From an uncultured Methanomethylovorans sp. (lineage in GTDB: Archaea; Halobacteriota; Methanosarcinia; Methanosarcinales; Methanosarcinaceae): a stretch of DNA of 10,673 bases. The stretch lies in NCBI GenBank assembly GCA_937968035.1, contig CALBTS010000643.1:1-10673 (forward strand), given 5' to 3'. Both the position numbers and the translations under genes were made by a program. The notes under the pieces were generated by a model. The model did not search any database. It saw only the letters and a program-made list of their open reading frames with translations, and was not told the DNA's origin. This document shows, piece after piece, positions 1 through 6,802 of this stretch (positions are counted from its first letter, which is position 1; each line of letters begins with the position of its first letter).

Positions 1-46
1 ACCACCGAGATCTACACTCTTTCCCTACACGACGCTCTTCCGATCT
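1..46 (+). other. Illumina sequencing adapter left on the contig end (not genomic)
   Basis: These bases match the 3' 46 nt of the Illumina P5/TruSeq universal adapter as I know it, running from ACCACCGAGATCTACAC to the diagnostic end GACGCTCTTCCGATCT. Genomic sequence begins at base 47. This marks the physical end of an assembled contig, so nothing can be inferred about what lies upstream. Confidence 0.97.
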
Positions 47-144
47 GTAAAGCCTCCTATTATTATAGAACATCTGTGCTTTAGTCAATGCCGCTGATTA
101 TTTAAGAGGAATTCTGAAATCTAGTCAGGTTATCACATGATTCT

Positions 145-234
145 TTCACATCCAAATTTTGTAAGGGTTTGATTGAATCCATGTTCGAATATAGTGAAAA
201 ATAACGGTAAGCGAAGTCGTGATTTGGATGTGAA
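145..234. repeat. 13-bp perfect inverted repeat with 64-nt spacer
   Basis: The left arm TTCACATCCAAAT (145-157) is exactly complementary to the right arm ATTTGGATGTGAA (222-234). The right arm ends 22 bp before the box A element, so the repeat lies upstream of the promoter of the 348 gene. The loop is too long and there is no T-tract, so it is not an intrinsic terminator. It could be a pair of regulator sites or a stem in an upstream transcript. No gene is seen between 47 and 347; apart from this repeat and box A, nothing recognisable lies there. Confidence 0.6.
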
Positions 235-256
235 CAAATAAAGCTTTAAAGGTGAA

Positions 257-292
257 AACTTTACAAGGATTTAACATGCGTTTTGATAAAAT
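257..292 (+). promoter_or_regulatory. Activator-type promoter, box A (shared 20-bp element plus -10)
   Basis: AACTTTACAAGGATTTAACA (257-276) is followed after exactly 10 bp by TAAAAT (287-292), a plausible -10. The element holds half-sites TTTACA (260-265) and TTTAACA (270-276), one helical turn apart. It matches 19 of 20 bases at 6836-6855, with the same distance to the -10, and 17 of 20 on the minus strand at 6791-6772. No good -35 sits at normal spacing. In known Pho-box promoters the activator site takes the place of the -35 about 10 bp from the -10. A start near 299 would give a leader of about 49 nt for the 348 gene. Confidence 0.72.
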
Positions 293-347
293 ATGCATGA
301 TTGATGTGTCCAATAAATCAAGGGAAGATTTCAAGAAAGGAGAAAAA

Positions 348-761
348 ATGAAAATGCGATCACTGGTAACAGGACTGATAGTCATAGTTCTCTCTGTGAC
401 GTTGGTCGGAAAGGCAATTGCTGCTGGAAGTTTCAGTACATACAATATGACGATTCCTAAACTTGGTGGATCAAACACAACCAGCAACGTTACAAAAGTA
501 AGTTCTTCTGATAAAGCAGTGGTTTGTAGTGACCAAATTGGGGGAGGTTACACACTCAACGCAAGGATCGAGCTTCTTAACGGCAGTGTCGCCGCGGGTT
601 ATCAATCTATCAGTAACGACCAGCGAAGGGAATATACACTTAACCCTTCAACGGCAGGGTCTTCATATCACGCTCGCATCGCCACGACAATATTTATACC
701 TGTTGACGTTCAAGCTACCGGGTGGTGGAGCCCAGATAATCCCGGAAGTTGTGGTTTCTAG
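348..761 (+). CDS. Small secreted protein, unknown function, with leader shared with the 6926 gene
   Basis: A 137-residue exported protein I do not recognise. The start at 348 is chosen because AAAGGAGA (336-343) sits just upstream and the protein then opens directly with a signal peptide. A longer GTG start at 252 would fall inside the promoter. Residues 1-25 form a Sec signal peptide (basic start, hydrophobic core, AIA before Gly27). Residues 18-50 resemble the start of the 6926 protein (TLVGKAIA, then F-x-x-Y-x-MT, K, N-x-T and VT), after which the two differ. The mature part is Gly/Ser/Asn-rich and probably beta, with two cysteines (C60, C135) that could pair, and a GWWSPD motif near the C-terminus. 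It is the first gene after box A and is followed by a strong terminator and the ABC operon. A role as signal, toxin or envelope protein is possible but not shown. Confidence 0.8.
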   Translation: MKMRSLVTGLIVIVLSVTLVGKAIAAGSFSTYNMTIPKLGGSNTTSNVTKVSSSDKAVVCSDQIGGGYTLNARIELLNGSVAAGYQSISNDQRREYTLNPSTAGSSYHARIATTIFIPVDVQATGWWSPDNPGSCGF

Positions 762-775
762 CAGACCAAGTAATT

Positions 776-833
776 AAGAGCAAGTATGGGAATGTATATA
801 TTACGTCCATACTTGCTCTTCTTTTATTTTTTT
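776..833 (+). terminator. Strong intrinsic terminator after the 348 gene
   Basis: A perfect 14-bp stem (776-789 with 807-820, AAGAGCAAGTATGG and its complement) is followed by a T-rich tract to 833. It lies 15 bp after the 348 stop codon and 19 bp before the next start at 853. Transcription of the ABC genes from box A must read through it. Confidence 0.93.
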
Positions 834-852
834 GAAACCTAAGGATTAATAT

Positions 853-1659
853 ATGTTTCGAGAAGAGTTGAAGCGTGCATTCATAAATTATGGATTCTTA
901 GCAGCCGTTGTAATCGGTCTACTGGCGCTCAGCCAAGGTTTGTCCGATTATTTATCTGGCCCACCAATGACCTCGGAGTATTTGTCAAAATTACCACTCT
1001 TTTATAATAACTCTTATGATGCATTTATATGGTCACAACGAGGGATAATTGGATTGCTCGGGCCATTACTGGCAGTTCTACCTTTCTCCGATTCTTATCT
1101 GAATGATAGAACCTCAGGATTCTTAAGAAATATATTGAGCCGATCATCATATAAGGAATATCTTTTTGCAAAATATTGTTCCACGGGCTTATCCGGTGGG
1201 TTTGCAATAGCAATTCCCATGACTATATTTTTCCTGGTTATGAACATTGTGTTTCCACGGGGTATAAATACAAATCCTTATGAACTACGAATTATATCCA
1301 CGCCAGAGGCTTTAGGGCCATTTGGATATTTTTATCAAAATAATCCTGACTTATATATTTTTTTGTTAATCGGATTGGGATGTATATTTGGTATGGTTTA
1401 CGCAATTCTGGGATTGTCCCTTTCAATGTTTATTGAGAACAGGTATGTTGTGCTTGCCACCCCCTTTGTGCTTTTTATGATAACGCATTACTTATTAGCC
1501 CTTTTCAGGCAGCCCGCATGGTCACCGTTATCATCTTTAGTTCCACATTGGTTAATCGGAATAACATGGATTCACATCGGCATTAGCTTGGGAGGGATCT
1601 TCCTGGCTAGCTCAATGGGCTTTTTCCTGGGTTCTCACGCAAAAGAAGTGAGAGCCTGA
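853..1659 (+). CDS. ABC-2-type transporter membrane subunit (first of three)
   Basis: A 268-residue integral membrane protein, probably a permease subunit of an ABC exporter whose ATPase is encoded at 3459. About six membrane segments are visible: roughly 13-31, 63-82, 110-134, 168-192, 196-217 and 233-260. The cytoplasmic loop before the third has the ABC-2 feature of a basic/aromatic stretch ending in Lys (R97 to K107), which aligns with the LGSR-x2-WW-x2-K motif in the other two permeases. AAGGA (841-845) lies 7 nt before the ATG. Its size fits the BcrB/LanE/LanG class (about 230-290 residues). It is less similar to the two later permeases than they are to each other. With only 19 bp to the upstream terminator it has no obvious promoter. 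The substrate is unknown. Confidence 0.78.
   Translation: MFREELKRAFINYGFLAAVVIGLLALSQGLSDYLSGPPMTSEYLSKLPLFYNNSYDAFIWSQRGIIGLLGPLLAVLPFSDSYLNDRTSGFLRNILSRSSYKEYLFAKYCSTGLSGGFAIAIPMTIFFLVMNIVFPRGINTNPYELRIISTPEALGPFGYFYQNNPDLYIFLLIGLGCIFGMVYAILGLSLSMFIENRYVVLATPFVLFMITHYLLALFRQPAWSPLSSLVPHWLIGITWIHIGISLGGIFLASSMGFFLGSHAKEVRA
1630..1656 (+). other. Hairpin at the 3' end of the first permease gene
   Basis: GGTTCTCAC (1630-1638) pairs with GTGAGAGCC (1648-1656) with one G-U pair and a 9-nt loop, immediately before the TGA at 1657. No T-tract follows directly, although TTTCTTTTTC comes about 12 nt later. It may stabilise or process the mRNA, or be a weak terminator; it may also be chance. Confidence 0.35.
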
Positions 1660-1719
1660 GATTATGCATTTCTTTTTCGTCCCCACAGATTATATATTTT
1701 CGGAAATAGAGAAGGGACA

Positions 1720-2580
1720 ATGACGGACGGATATTCTGAGATTAGTCGAATGGCTCGTTTCGTTTGGATCCAAATAACTGGAAAAATCATCCGCAAGAGG
1801 TGGCTCATCCCTGTTCTGATCGCGCTATTAATTGGATCAAATGAAACCAATCGATTTGTATTGCAAAGAACCGTTTATGGTAATTCATACAACGTTTGGG
1901 ATATTTTATTTTCAGTTTTTTCGAATAGTAACTATCTTCTATTCGTTTTAAATAACATATTTCTATTTTTAATCTTTGATATCACATCTGAATCAGAATT
2001 TGGTCAAACCCTCATATTAAAGTTAGGTTCAAGAGAAAAGTGGTGGGTAAGCAAAGTCGTATTACTTGGAATTTCTGTAATCTGCTTTGCCACAATCAAT
2101 ATTGCCATTGTTTTTGGAATTACAAGTTTTAGTTTTTCTATTCAGGAAAAGTGGAGCTTAGGGGCACAACTTGTTCCTGAAAACTCATATTTATCGGCAG
2201 GAATGTTGGCTACTCTTCCATTTCCACTTTTTATAAGATTATTGAGTTTATTGAATCTTGGTTGGTTTGGTTTGGGTCTTTTTACATTGGTAATATCAAC
2301 ATTTTCGCGCCGCAGTATAGTCGGCTTTCTGGCGGGTGTCGCACTGAATTTTGTAGGATTAATTATCTATAAAGGTTCGTTTTCACCTGCTATCACAAGT
2401 CTCTCTTTTCCACAACACATGATTCTGAACCTCCAATATGCAAAAATGCAGGAATTACTTCCGGTCAGTTCTTTTTACTTCTCCCTACTGTACTGGTCAT
2501 TTTGGATACTGCTATTGTTATTTTCTGGAATGCAATTAGGTAAAAGGAAAGACTTCTTCGGAGGTGCCCATTTGCGATGA
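1720..2580 (+). CDS. ABC-2-type transporter membrane subunit (second of three)
   Basis: A 286-residue polytopic membrane protein, paralogous to the next gene. Membrane segments are visible near 28-40, 68-88, 110-138, 175-195, 198-217 and 253-273. Both proteins carry LGSR-x2-WW-x2-KV at identical positions (L102 to V113) in a cytoplasmic loop, and an RRSI motif just before a later membrane segment (R197-I200 here). AAGGG (1712-1716) lies 3 nt before the ATG, a tight spacing; the next Met (codon 11) has no ribosome binding site. The stop codon overlaps the next start by 4 bp, so the two permeases are probably made in equal amounts and form a heterodimer. By analogy with LanE/LanG or BcrB the complex may export or remove an amphipathic peptide or drug from the membrane. 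That role is inferred from the ATPase type. Confidence 0.78.
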   Translation: MTDGYSEISRMARFVWIQITGKIIRKRWLIPVLIALLIGSNETNRFVLQRTVYGNSYNVWDILFSVFSNSNYLLFVLNNIFLFLIFDITSESEFGQTLILKLGSREKWWVSKVVLLGISVICFATINIAIVFGITSFSFSIQEKWSLGAQLVPENSYLSAGMLATLPFPLFIRLLSLLNLGWFGLGLFTLVISTFSRRSIVGFLAGVALNFVGLIIYKGSFSPAITSLSFPQHMILNLQYAKMQELLPVSSFYFSLLYWSFWILLLLFSGMQLGKRKDFFGGAHLR

Positions 2581-3419
2581 AGAAACTATCGATTATAAGG
2601 GTCATTTCCTTCAATTTACATACATCTACTCGCTGGCGTCTCGCCTTTTTATTTGGTTTGTTCTTTGTTCTTGAAGGTTGGAAAATCGCAGCAGACAACA
2701 CTTCCTCCATCAAGAGTGTTGGTGATTTCTATTTTCTTTTCTTTAGTGGGCCAGGAAATGGAAGCTTATCCCTGATTGAAATTCTTGTATGGTTTATCCC
2801 TCAGATGCTTTTTTATTTTTTAATTGGCGATATGGCTTATGACGAGTTGTCACAAAGAGGTTCTGTTCTATTGCCGATCCTTGGTTCTAGATGGGGATGG
2901 TGGTCAGGTAAAGTTCTTACCCTCTTCGTTTTTTCATTAATTTATGTGACAGGGTTGATACTGACAATTACTTTAGGATTGAGTTTTGCTAATCCAATTA
3001 ATCTAAATAGTTACAACAGTTCGGTGACACTAACCAGTCTATGGCCAAACAGCCAGGATTTTTCAGGTGGGCAACTTATTTTGCTCATCTCTCTACTGTA
3101 TATTTCTTCTATGCTTGCATTAGGCTGCCTTCAAATGACATTTTCGTTATTTTGCAGAAGATCGATTTATAGTTTTTTGTTAATAATTGGCATTTTGTTG
3201 GTTTCATGCTTTATAAGTATTAATCACTCCTGGTTAGTTCGGTGGCTTCCTGGGACACAAACCATGCTAGTCCGACATACATTCATTGATGTCACGATAC
3301 CTGACTTTTCTTTTCTGTGGTCAATTTTATATAATACGACGCTTATTGCAGTCTCCGTAATTATTGGTTTTTGGATTGTAAAAAGGCTGGACATCACTCG
3401 CTTCCATTCAAAAAGTTGA
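2577..3419 (+). CDS. ABC-2-type transporter membrane subunit (third of three), paralogue of the 1720 product
   Basis: A 280-residue polytopic membrane protein that starts within the stop codon of the preceding gene (ATGA overlap). Membrane segments are visible near 22-38, 66-86, 112-137, 165-192, 198-214 and 249-268. It shares the LGSR-x2-WW-x2-KV loop (L102 to V113) and RRSI (R194-I197) with the 1720 product, so the pair arose by duplication. The most likely partner is the ATPase encoded 39 bp downstream. The small periplasmic-side loop around 139-163 is Asn/Ser-rich. Nothing in the sequence reveals the substrate. Identification as an ABC permease rests on topology, the shared loop motif and the operon, not on a catalytic residue. 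Confidence 0.78.
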   Translation: MKKLSIIRVISFNLHTSTRWRLAFLFGLFFVLEGWKIAADNTSSIKSVGDFYFLFFSGPGNGSLSLIEILVWFIPQMLFYFLIGDMAYDELSQRGSVLLPILGSRWGWWSGKVLTLFVFSLIYVTGLILTITLGLSFANPINLNSYNSSVTLTSLWPNSQDFSGGQLILLISLLYISSMLALGCLQMTFSLFCRRSIYSFLLIIGILLVSCFISINHSWLVRWLPGTQTMLVRHTFIDVTIPDFSFLWSILYNTTLIAVSVIIGFWIVKRLDITRFHSKS

Positions 3420-3423
3420 ATGG
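3404..3423. repeat. 8-bp inverted repeat spanning the stop codon of the third permease
   Basis: CCATTCAA (3404-3411) and TTGAATGG (3416-3423) form a perfect stem with a 4-nt AAAG loop. The stem covers the TGA at 3417-3419. No T-tract follows, so I do not call it a terminator. It may modulate expression between the permease and ATPase genes. Confidence 0.4.
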
Positions 3424-3458
3424 GGTCAACCTAATTTTGTACAACCAAGGAGTAATAA

Positions 3459-4124
3459 ATGGCTTCGCAAAAATCAACAGTCCATAAAGATGCAATTTCT
3501 GTAACAAATCTATCTAAACAGATAAGAGGGAGGGTAATTCTAGAGGATATTAATTTTAGAATCCCTGTCGGGTCAATCGCTGGAATTATTGGTCATAATG
3601 GTGCTGGAAAAAGTATGCTATTGCGAGTGATAAGTGGATTAGTCTTTCCAACCTCGGGCGAAGTTAAGATTTTTAATGAGATCTTGGGAAAGGATATTGA
3701 ATTTCCAAGAAACATAGGTGTATTAATCGAAGAACCTGGTTTGCTATCTCTTTATAGCGGGTATGATAATTTACTCTTGCTATCAAAGATTCGTAACTTG
3801 ATTAATAAAGATAGTATTAAGGATACGATTAAGTCAGTTGGATTGGATCCGGATGATAAGAGACCGATAAAGAGTTATTCAACTGGCATGAGGCAACGAT
3901 TAGGAATTGCGATTGCGATAATGGAAAACCCTGACCTTGTTTTACTCGATGAACCAAGTTCTGGTTTGGATCCAGAAGGAATAGAGAATATTCATCAGTT
4001 GTTACAGAAACTAAATGAAAAGGGAATAACCATTCTTCTTACTAGCCACAGCTTAGAAGAGATCAACTTATTGACTAACCTTGCTTTTGAGATGAAATCA
4101 GGAAAATTATTTCCATTACACTAA
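3459..4124 (+). CDS. ABC transporter ATPase, BcrA/LanF-like with E-loop
   Basis: A 221-residue ATP-binding subunit that should energise the three membrane proteins upstream. All motifs are present: Walker A GHNGAGKS (45-52), signature YSTGMRQRLG (140-149), Walker B LVLLDEP (160-166), D-loop SGLD (168-171) and the H-loop His197 in TSHSLEE. The Q-loop position reads GVLIEEPGL (87-95), with Glu instead of Gln. An 'E-loop' of this kind is known from lantibiotic immunity ATPases (LanF), and the IEEPG context is typical of the BcrA bacitracin-resistance family. The length is short for that family, which often has ~230-310 residues; there is no C-terminal extension. AAGGAG (3447-3452) precedes the ATG by 6 nt. 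It is the last gene of the + strand operon and converges on the kinase gene with 100 bp between them and no clear terminator. Confidence 0.9.
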   Translation: MASQKSTVHKDAISVTNLSKQIRGRVILEDINFRIPVGSIAGIIGHNGAGKSMLLRVISGLVFPTSGEVKIFNEILGKDIEFPRNIGVLIEEPGLLSLYSGYDNLLLLSKIRNLINKDSIKDTIKSVGLDPDDKRPIKSYSTGMRQRLGIAIAIMENPDLVLLDEPSSGLDPEGIENIHQLLQKLNEKGITILLTSHSLEEINLLTNLAFEMKSGKLFPLH

Positions 4125-4224
4125 TGACTTGATATTTCATGGAATTTTGGATTTTATCAATGCCGGACAGGTCTCAATAATCTCTATCAGGTTTAGGTGG
4201 TTTTTTAGATCATGCAAGCAATAA

Positions 4225-5403
4225 TTAGTTTGCAGGTTTAAGATAAATCTGAAAAATACTACCCTTCCCTAACTCACTTTTTATTTCAATCCGGCCATAG
4301 TGGAGAGCAATAATATGGGCCGTGATTGCAAGACCTAATCCCTTACCATTTTGATTCGCTGTCCCTGCTTCTGCGCGATAAAAGCGTTCAAATATATGAG
4401 ATTGCTGGCTTTCTGAGATTCCTATACCGTTGTCTTTTATCTCAATAATGACTTGATTGTCAGCTTTGCGAGCGGATATTTCAACATAACCGCCGGGATG
4501 ATTGTAATGGATTCCATTCTCGATCAAATTTGCCACGGCGCGATTAAATAATACGGGGTCGCCTTTTACCTCAAGCTCAAGGTCTCCACTCATTTTGAGT
4601 TCTACATTTTCTCTTTCTGCAATAGGGGTTAGTTCCTCGAGAATTTCTTCGAATAGCACTCCCAAGATGATTGGACGGCAATCGATTTCTCTTTCGGCTT
4701 TGGCCAATAAGAGCAAATCTTCCACTAAGCGTTCAAGCCGAGTGATCGAGCGCTCGGCTGTGGCAGAGAAATCTTGATAATCTTCAAGCTTTGCTTGGGG
4801 ACTGGAATTCAATACTTCCAGGTTCATTCGTAAGGAGGTCAAAGGAGTGCGAAGCTCGTGAGCGAGGTTGGATATAAATTCGCCTTGATCCTCGAAGTTT
4901 GTTTGTAGACGCTGAAGCATACGGTCAAAAGAATCAGCAAGTGTCTTGATTTCGTCACTCTCTCCCTGATAATTCAACCTTTGATCCAAATTCTGAACGC
5001 TGATTTGTCGAGCAGTGTCACTGATCTGAGTCACTGGCTTCAGGGATTCTTTTGCGACTAGTCTTGCAGCAAAAACACCTATGCCTGTGATAATGATTAG
5101 CCCTATCCCTGACAAAATTCGAACAACAAGTAAAGGATCTGCTCTTGAAAAACCGGTGTCGTGCCAGAGCGTATACCCAGCCGGTCCTGGAGTTTCAGCC
5201 AGGACAGTAATGGGATTACCATTTGCGGCCACTGTATTTATGAGTATTTGGGTATCTGGAGAGCCAACTTCGCGAGTGATGAAAATAGGGGCGATCAAAT
5301 TGACAAAAATGACCAAAAGCAAACCAATAATAAATACGGCTCCACTGGTTAACCAAATAATTCGCTGACGCAAACTCATCGATTCTAGCTTCTGTTTACT
5401 CAT
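4225..5403 (-). CDS. Membrane sensor histidine kinase
   Basis: A 392-residue sensor kinase that autophosphorylates and passes phosphate to the regulator encoded just upstream. The order is: TM1 (about 16-40), a short extracytoplasmic sensor of ~53 residues (41-93), TM2 (94-116), HAMP (117-168), the dimerisation H-box SNLAHELRTPLTS with His182, N-box around N292-N296, G1 box DNGIGIS (324-330), F-box IFERFYR (337-343) and G2 box GKGLGLAI (353-360). The start at 5403 is chosen because it overlaps the regulator's end by 8 bp, typical of coupled translation, and is followed by TM1. Starting at 5526 would add 41 residues that run antisense-free but out of frame through the regulator gene and look non-native. 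The small sensor loop has no recognisable ligand-binding fold. Confidence 0.92.
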   Translation of the reverse strand: MSKQKLESMSLRQRIIWLTSGAVFIIGLLLVIFVNLIAPIFITREVGSPDTQILINTVAANGNPITVLAETPGPAGYTLWHDTGFSRADPLLVVRILSGIGLIIITGIGVFAARLVAKESLKPVTQISDTARQISVQNLDQRLNYQGESDEIKTLADSFDRMLQRLQTNFEDQGEFISNLAHELRTPLTSLRMNLEVLNSSPQAKLEDYQDFSATAERSITRLERLVEDLLLLAKAEREIDCRPIILGVLFEEILEELTPIAERENVELKMSGDLELEVKGDPVLFNRAVANLIENGIHYNHPGGYVEISARKADNQVIIEIKDNGIGISESQQSHIFERFYRAEAGTANQNGKGLGLAITAHIIALHYGRIEIKSELGKGSIFQIYLKPAN

Positions 5404-6118
5404 TTGCGCTTTCTTTATTGGGTATATCTTCTGTTGATTCATATTCCAGTTGGACAAATCGGTAGCCAGTACCAATGACTGTCTCGATATACTTAGGCGT
5501 TGTGCTGTCATCTTCGAGCTTTTCACGCAACGATTGTATATGAACCCGGACTGTGTTTGAGAAAACGTTGGTCATTGTGCCCCAAACGTGCTCAAGAAGC
5601 TCTTCCTGACTGATCACTTCGTTTGGATGCCGCATCAAATATTCCAGAATGCCAAATTCTTTTCGAGTTAACTGAATCCTGCGATCTGACTTCCAGACCA
5701 CTTTTTCTACTGGATCAAGAGAAATTTCCCGAATCCTAAGAATTGGCTTTCTTGAGCGCAGATCACGGCGTAATAAGGCTCGTATTCGTGCAAGCAATTC
5801 TTGTAAATGAAATGGTTTGATTAAATAGTCATCTGCACCGTTATTTAGCCCAGTGACGATATCTTTCCGTTTCCCCCGTGCGGTAAGAATGAGAATTAAT
5901 AGTGGTGGATGTTTTTCTCGTGCCAAACGGCATATATCAAGTCCATCCATATCCGGCAAATTTAAATCTAACACTAACAGATCATAATCATTGACTGCTA
6001 AGGCTTCAAGCGCTTTGTTCCCATTTTCAGCAACATCAACAGCATACCCATCCCGTGATAATCCAATGTGAAGGGCATTGGCTACATCTTTTTCGTCTTC
6101 AACCACTAATAGTCTCAT
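5396..6118 (-). CDS. OmpR/PhoB-family response regulator
   Basis: A 240-residue transcription factor. The receiver domain (1-115) has the acidic pocket E7/D8, phosphoacceptor D51 (in LVLDLNLPDMDG), T79 and K101. It is followed by a winged-helix DNA-binding domain (about 127-230) with the family features LTRKEFGILEYL and TVRVHIQSLREKL and the wing YIETVIGTGYRF. Phosphorylation by the 4225-5403 kinase should promote dimer binding to tandem direct repeats about 10-11 bp apart. Such repeats occur in boxes A, B and D, including the promoter of this operon, so positive autoregulation is likely (inference). The gene starts 12 nt after the stop of the crystallin-like gene and overlaps the kinase start by 8 bp. 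The C-terminal tail after the wing (about 20 residues) is acidic. Confidence 0.95.
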   Translation of the reverse strand: MRLLVVEDEKDVANALHIGLSRDGYAVDVAENGNKALEALAVNDYDLLVLDLNLPDMDGLDICRLAREKHPPLLILILTARGKRKDIVTGLNNGADDYLIKPFHLQELLARIRALLRRDLRSRKPILRIREISLDPVEKVVWKSDRRIQLTRKEFGILEYLMRHPNEVISQEELLEHVWGTMTNVFSNTVRVHIQSLREKLEDDSTTPKYIETVIGTGYRFVQLEYESTEDIPNKESANE

Positions 6119-6130
6119 ATATCTACCTAA

Positions 6131-6721
6131 CTAAGGAGTATAAGTCCATTTCTCTGAAGAAGTCGCATTATCAAGAGAGCCCATTGAAGAACAATCGGTA
6201 TTGCATACAACCGATGTTCCACCATAGCTTGTATTCTGGTAATGATAGAAGTAATTGCAGTTTGAATACCCTCTTGCTGAAGAGACTCGATTGTCCCAAC
6301 CTGATGGCATTGAAGAAACACTATATTGGGTTGAGCTAGAGCATCCACTGCCACTCACTACCCATGTATATGAACTACCTCCAAAATTAGTATTATCCCA
6401 ATCGATACCAATTACCACTTGGCTGCTTGGTGAAACCTCTCCACTGCTAAAATTTAAGATTTCATCAGTGACTGTTTCTGGTTGAGTTGAGCTATTCAGT
6501 TGGACTCGACCATTCGTAGCCGCATAAATTGAATCACCAAAATTATCAAAACATTCTGCCTTGATTACCCTTGAAGAACCATTACTTCCCTCTTCAATTG
6601 GGGCAATTAAGGCATAACAATGTTGCCCATTATTGTTTATTTCTGTTGGGCTTGCCGCAGTGAGAAACAAAACGAGAAAAAGTCCTCCAAGTAATAATAA
6701 CAAACTACTCTTATTATTCAT
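6131..6721 (-). CDS. Secreted beta/gamma-crystallin-like protein with two calcium-site motifs
   Basis: A 196-residue exported protein, first gene of the operon encoding the two-component system. Residues 1-23 are a signal peptide. The C-terminal half (about 102-196) looks like two Greek-key motifs of the beta/gamma-crystallin or I36 inhibitor fold: DWDNTNFGGSSY (107-118) and HYQNTSYGGTS (160-170). They are followed by DNRVSS (143-148) and DNATSS (184-189), both fitting the known calcium-binding pattern (N/D)(N/D)xx(S/T)S. Six cysteines (35, 57, 127, 155, 173, 177) suggest disulfides. Residues 30-100 are a separate domain I do not recognise. The ATG is preceded by GGGAGGA with good spacing. 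Microbial members of this fold include metalloprotease inhibitors and killer-toxin-like proteins; which applies here is not known. Being cotranscribed with a sensor hints at a ligand or signal-modulating role (speculative). Confidence 0.75.
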   Translation of the reverse strand: MNNKSSLLLLLGGLFLVLFLTAASPTEINNNGQHCYALIAPIEEGSNGSSRVIKAECFDNFGDSIYAATNGRVQLNSSTQPETVTDEILNFSSGEVSPSSQVVIGIDWDNTNFGGSSYTWVVSGSGCSSSTQYSVSSMPSGWDNRVSSARGYSNCNYFYHYQNTSYGGTSVVCNTDCSSMGSLDNATSSEKWTYTP

Positions 6722-6755
6722 TGATTATCCTCCCGATGATGATTTTATATACTAA

Positions 6756-6791
6756 ATCATACCAGCCCCAATGTTAAATCTTCATAAAGTT
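6756..6791 (-). promoter_or_regulatory. Activator-type promoter, box D, for the crystallin-like/two-component operon
   Basis: Read on the minus strand, AACTTTATGAAGATTTAACA (6791 to 6772) is followed after exactly 10 bp by TATGAT (6761 to 6756), a good -10. It matches box B at 18 of 20 positions and box A at 17 of 20. A start near 6749 gives a leader of about 28 nt before the ATG at 6721. This places the regulator gene under the element it most likely binds. Confidence 0.72.
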
Positions 6792-6802
6792 TTAACATTG
6801 GG
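6767..6802. repeat. 12-bp perfect inverted repeat overlapping box D
   Basis: CCCAATGTTAAA (6767-6778) and TTTAACATTGGG (6791-6802) are exact complements around a 12-nt spacer. Each arm contains a TTTAACA half-site, so box D also reads imperfectly on the + strand (6778-6797, 16 of 20 with box B). There is no upstream + strand gene to terminate and the T-tract is only four bases, so an operator for divergent transcription is more likely than a terminator. Confidence 0.6.

Noticed and set aside
252..347. GTG start at 252 extending the 348 protein by 32 residues
   Set aside because: It begins inside the promoter element, lacks a ribosome binding site, and would bury the signal peptide; the ATG at 348 has AAAGGAGA at proper spacing.
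146..487. 113-codon open frame on the minus strand
   Set aside because: It lies opposite the 348 gene and its promoter, with no ribosome binding site or recognisable protein features.
348..761. The 348 product as a lantibiotic or double-glycine bacteriocin precursor
   Set aside because: It has a Sec signal peptide rather than a double-glycine leader, the mature part is ~110 residues with only two cysteines, and no modification enzyme is present in the window.
3404..3423. Hairpin at the end of the third permease as a terminator
   Set aside because: The stem is only 8 bp, overlaps the stop codon, and has no T-tract; the ATPase follows in the same direction.
4125..4224. A bidirectional terminator between the converging ATPase and kinase genes
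   Set aside because: I found no stem of useful length with a T-tract on either strand in this 100-bp gap.
5404..5526. Longer kinase start at 5526
   Set aside because: It would overlap the regulator gene by 131 bp and add residues unlike a kinase N-terminus; the start at 5403 gives a normal 8-bp overlap and is followed by the first membrane segment.
6767..6802. The 12-bp inverted repeat as a terminator
   Set aside because: It lies between divergent genes, so no transcript should end there, and neither side has a proper T-tract.
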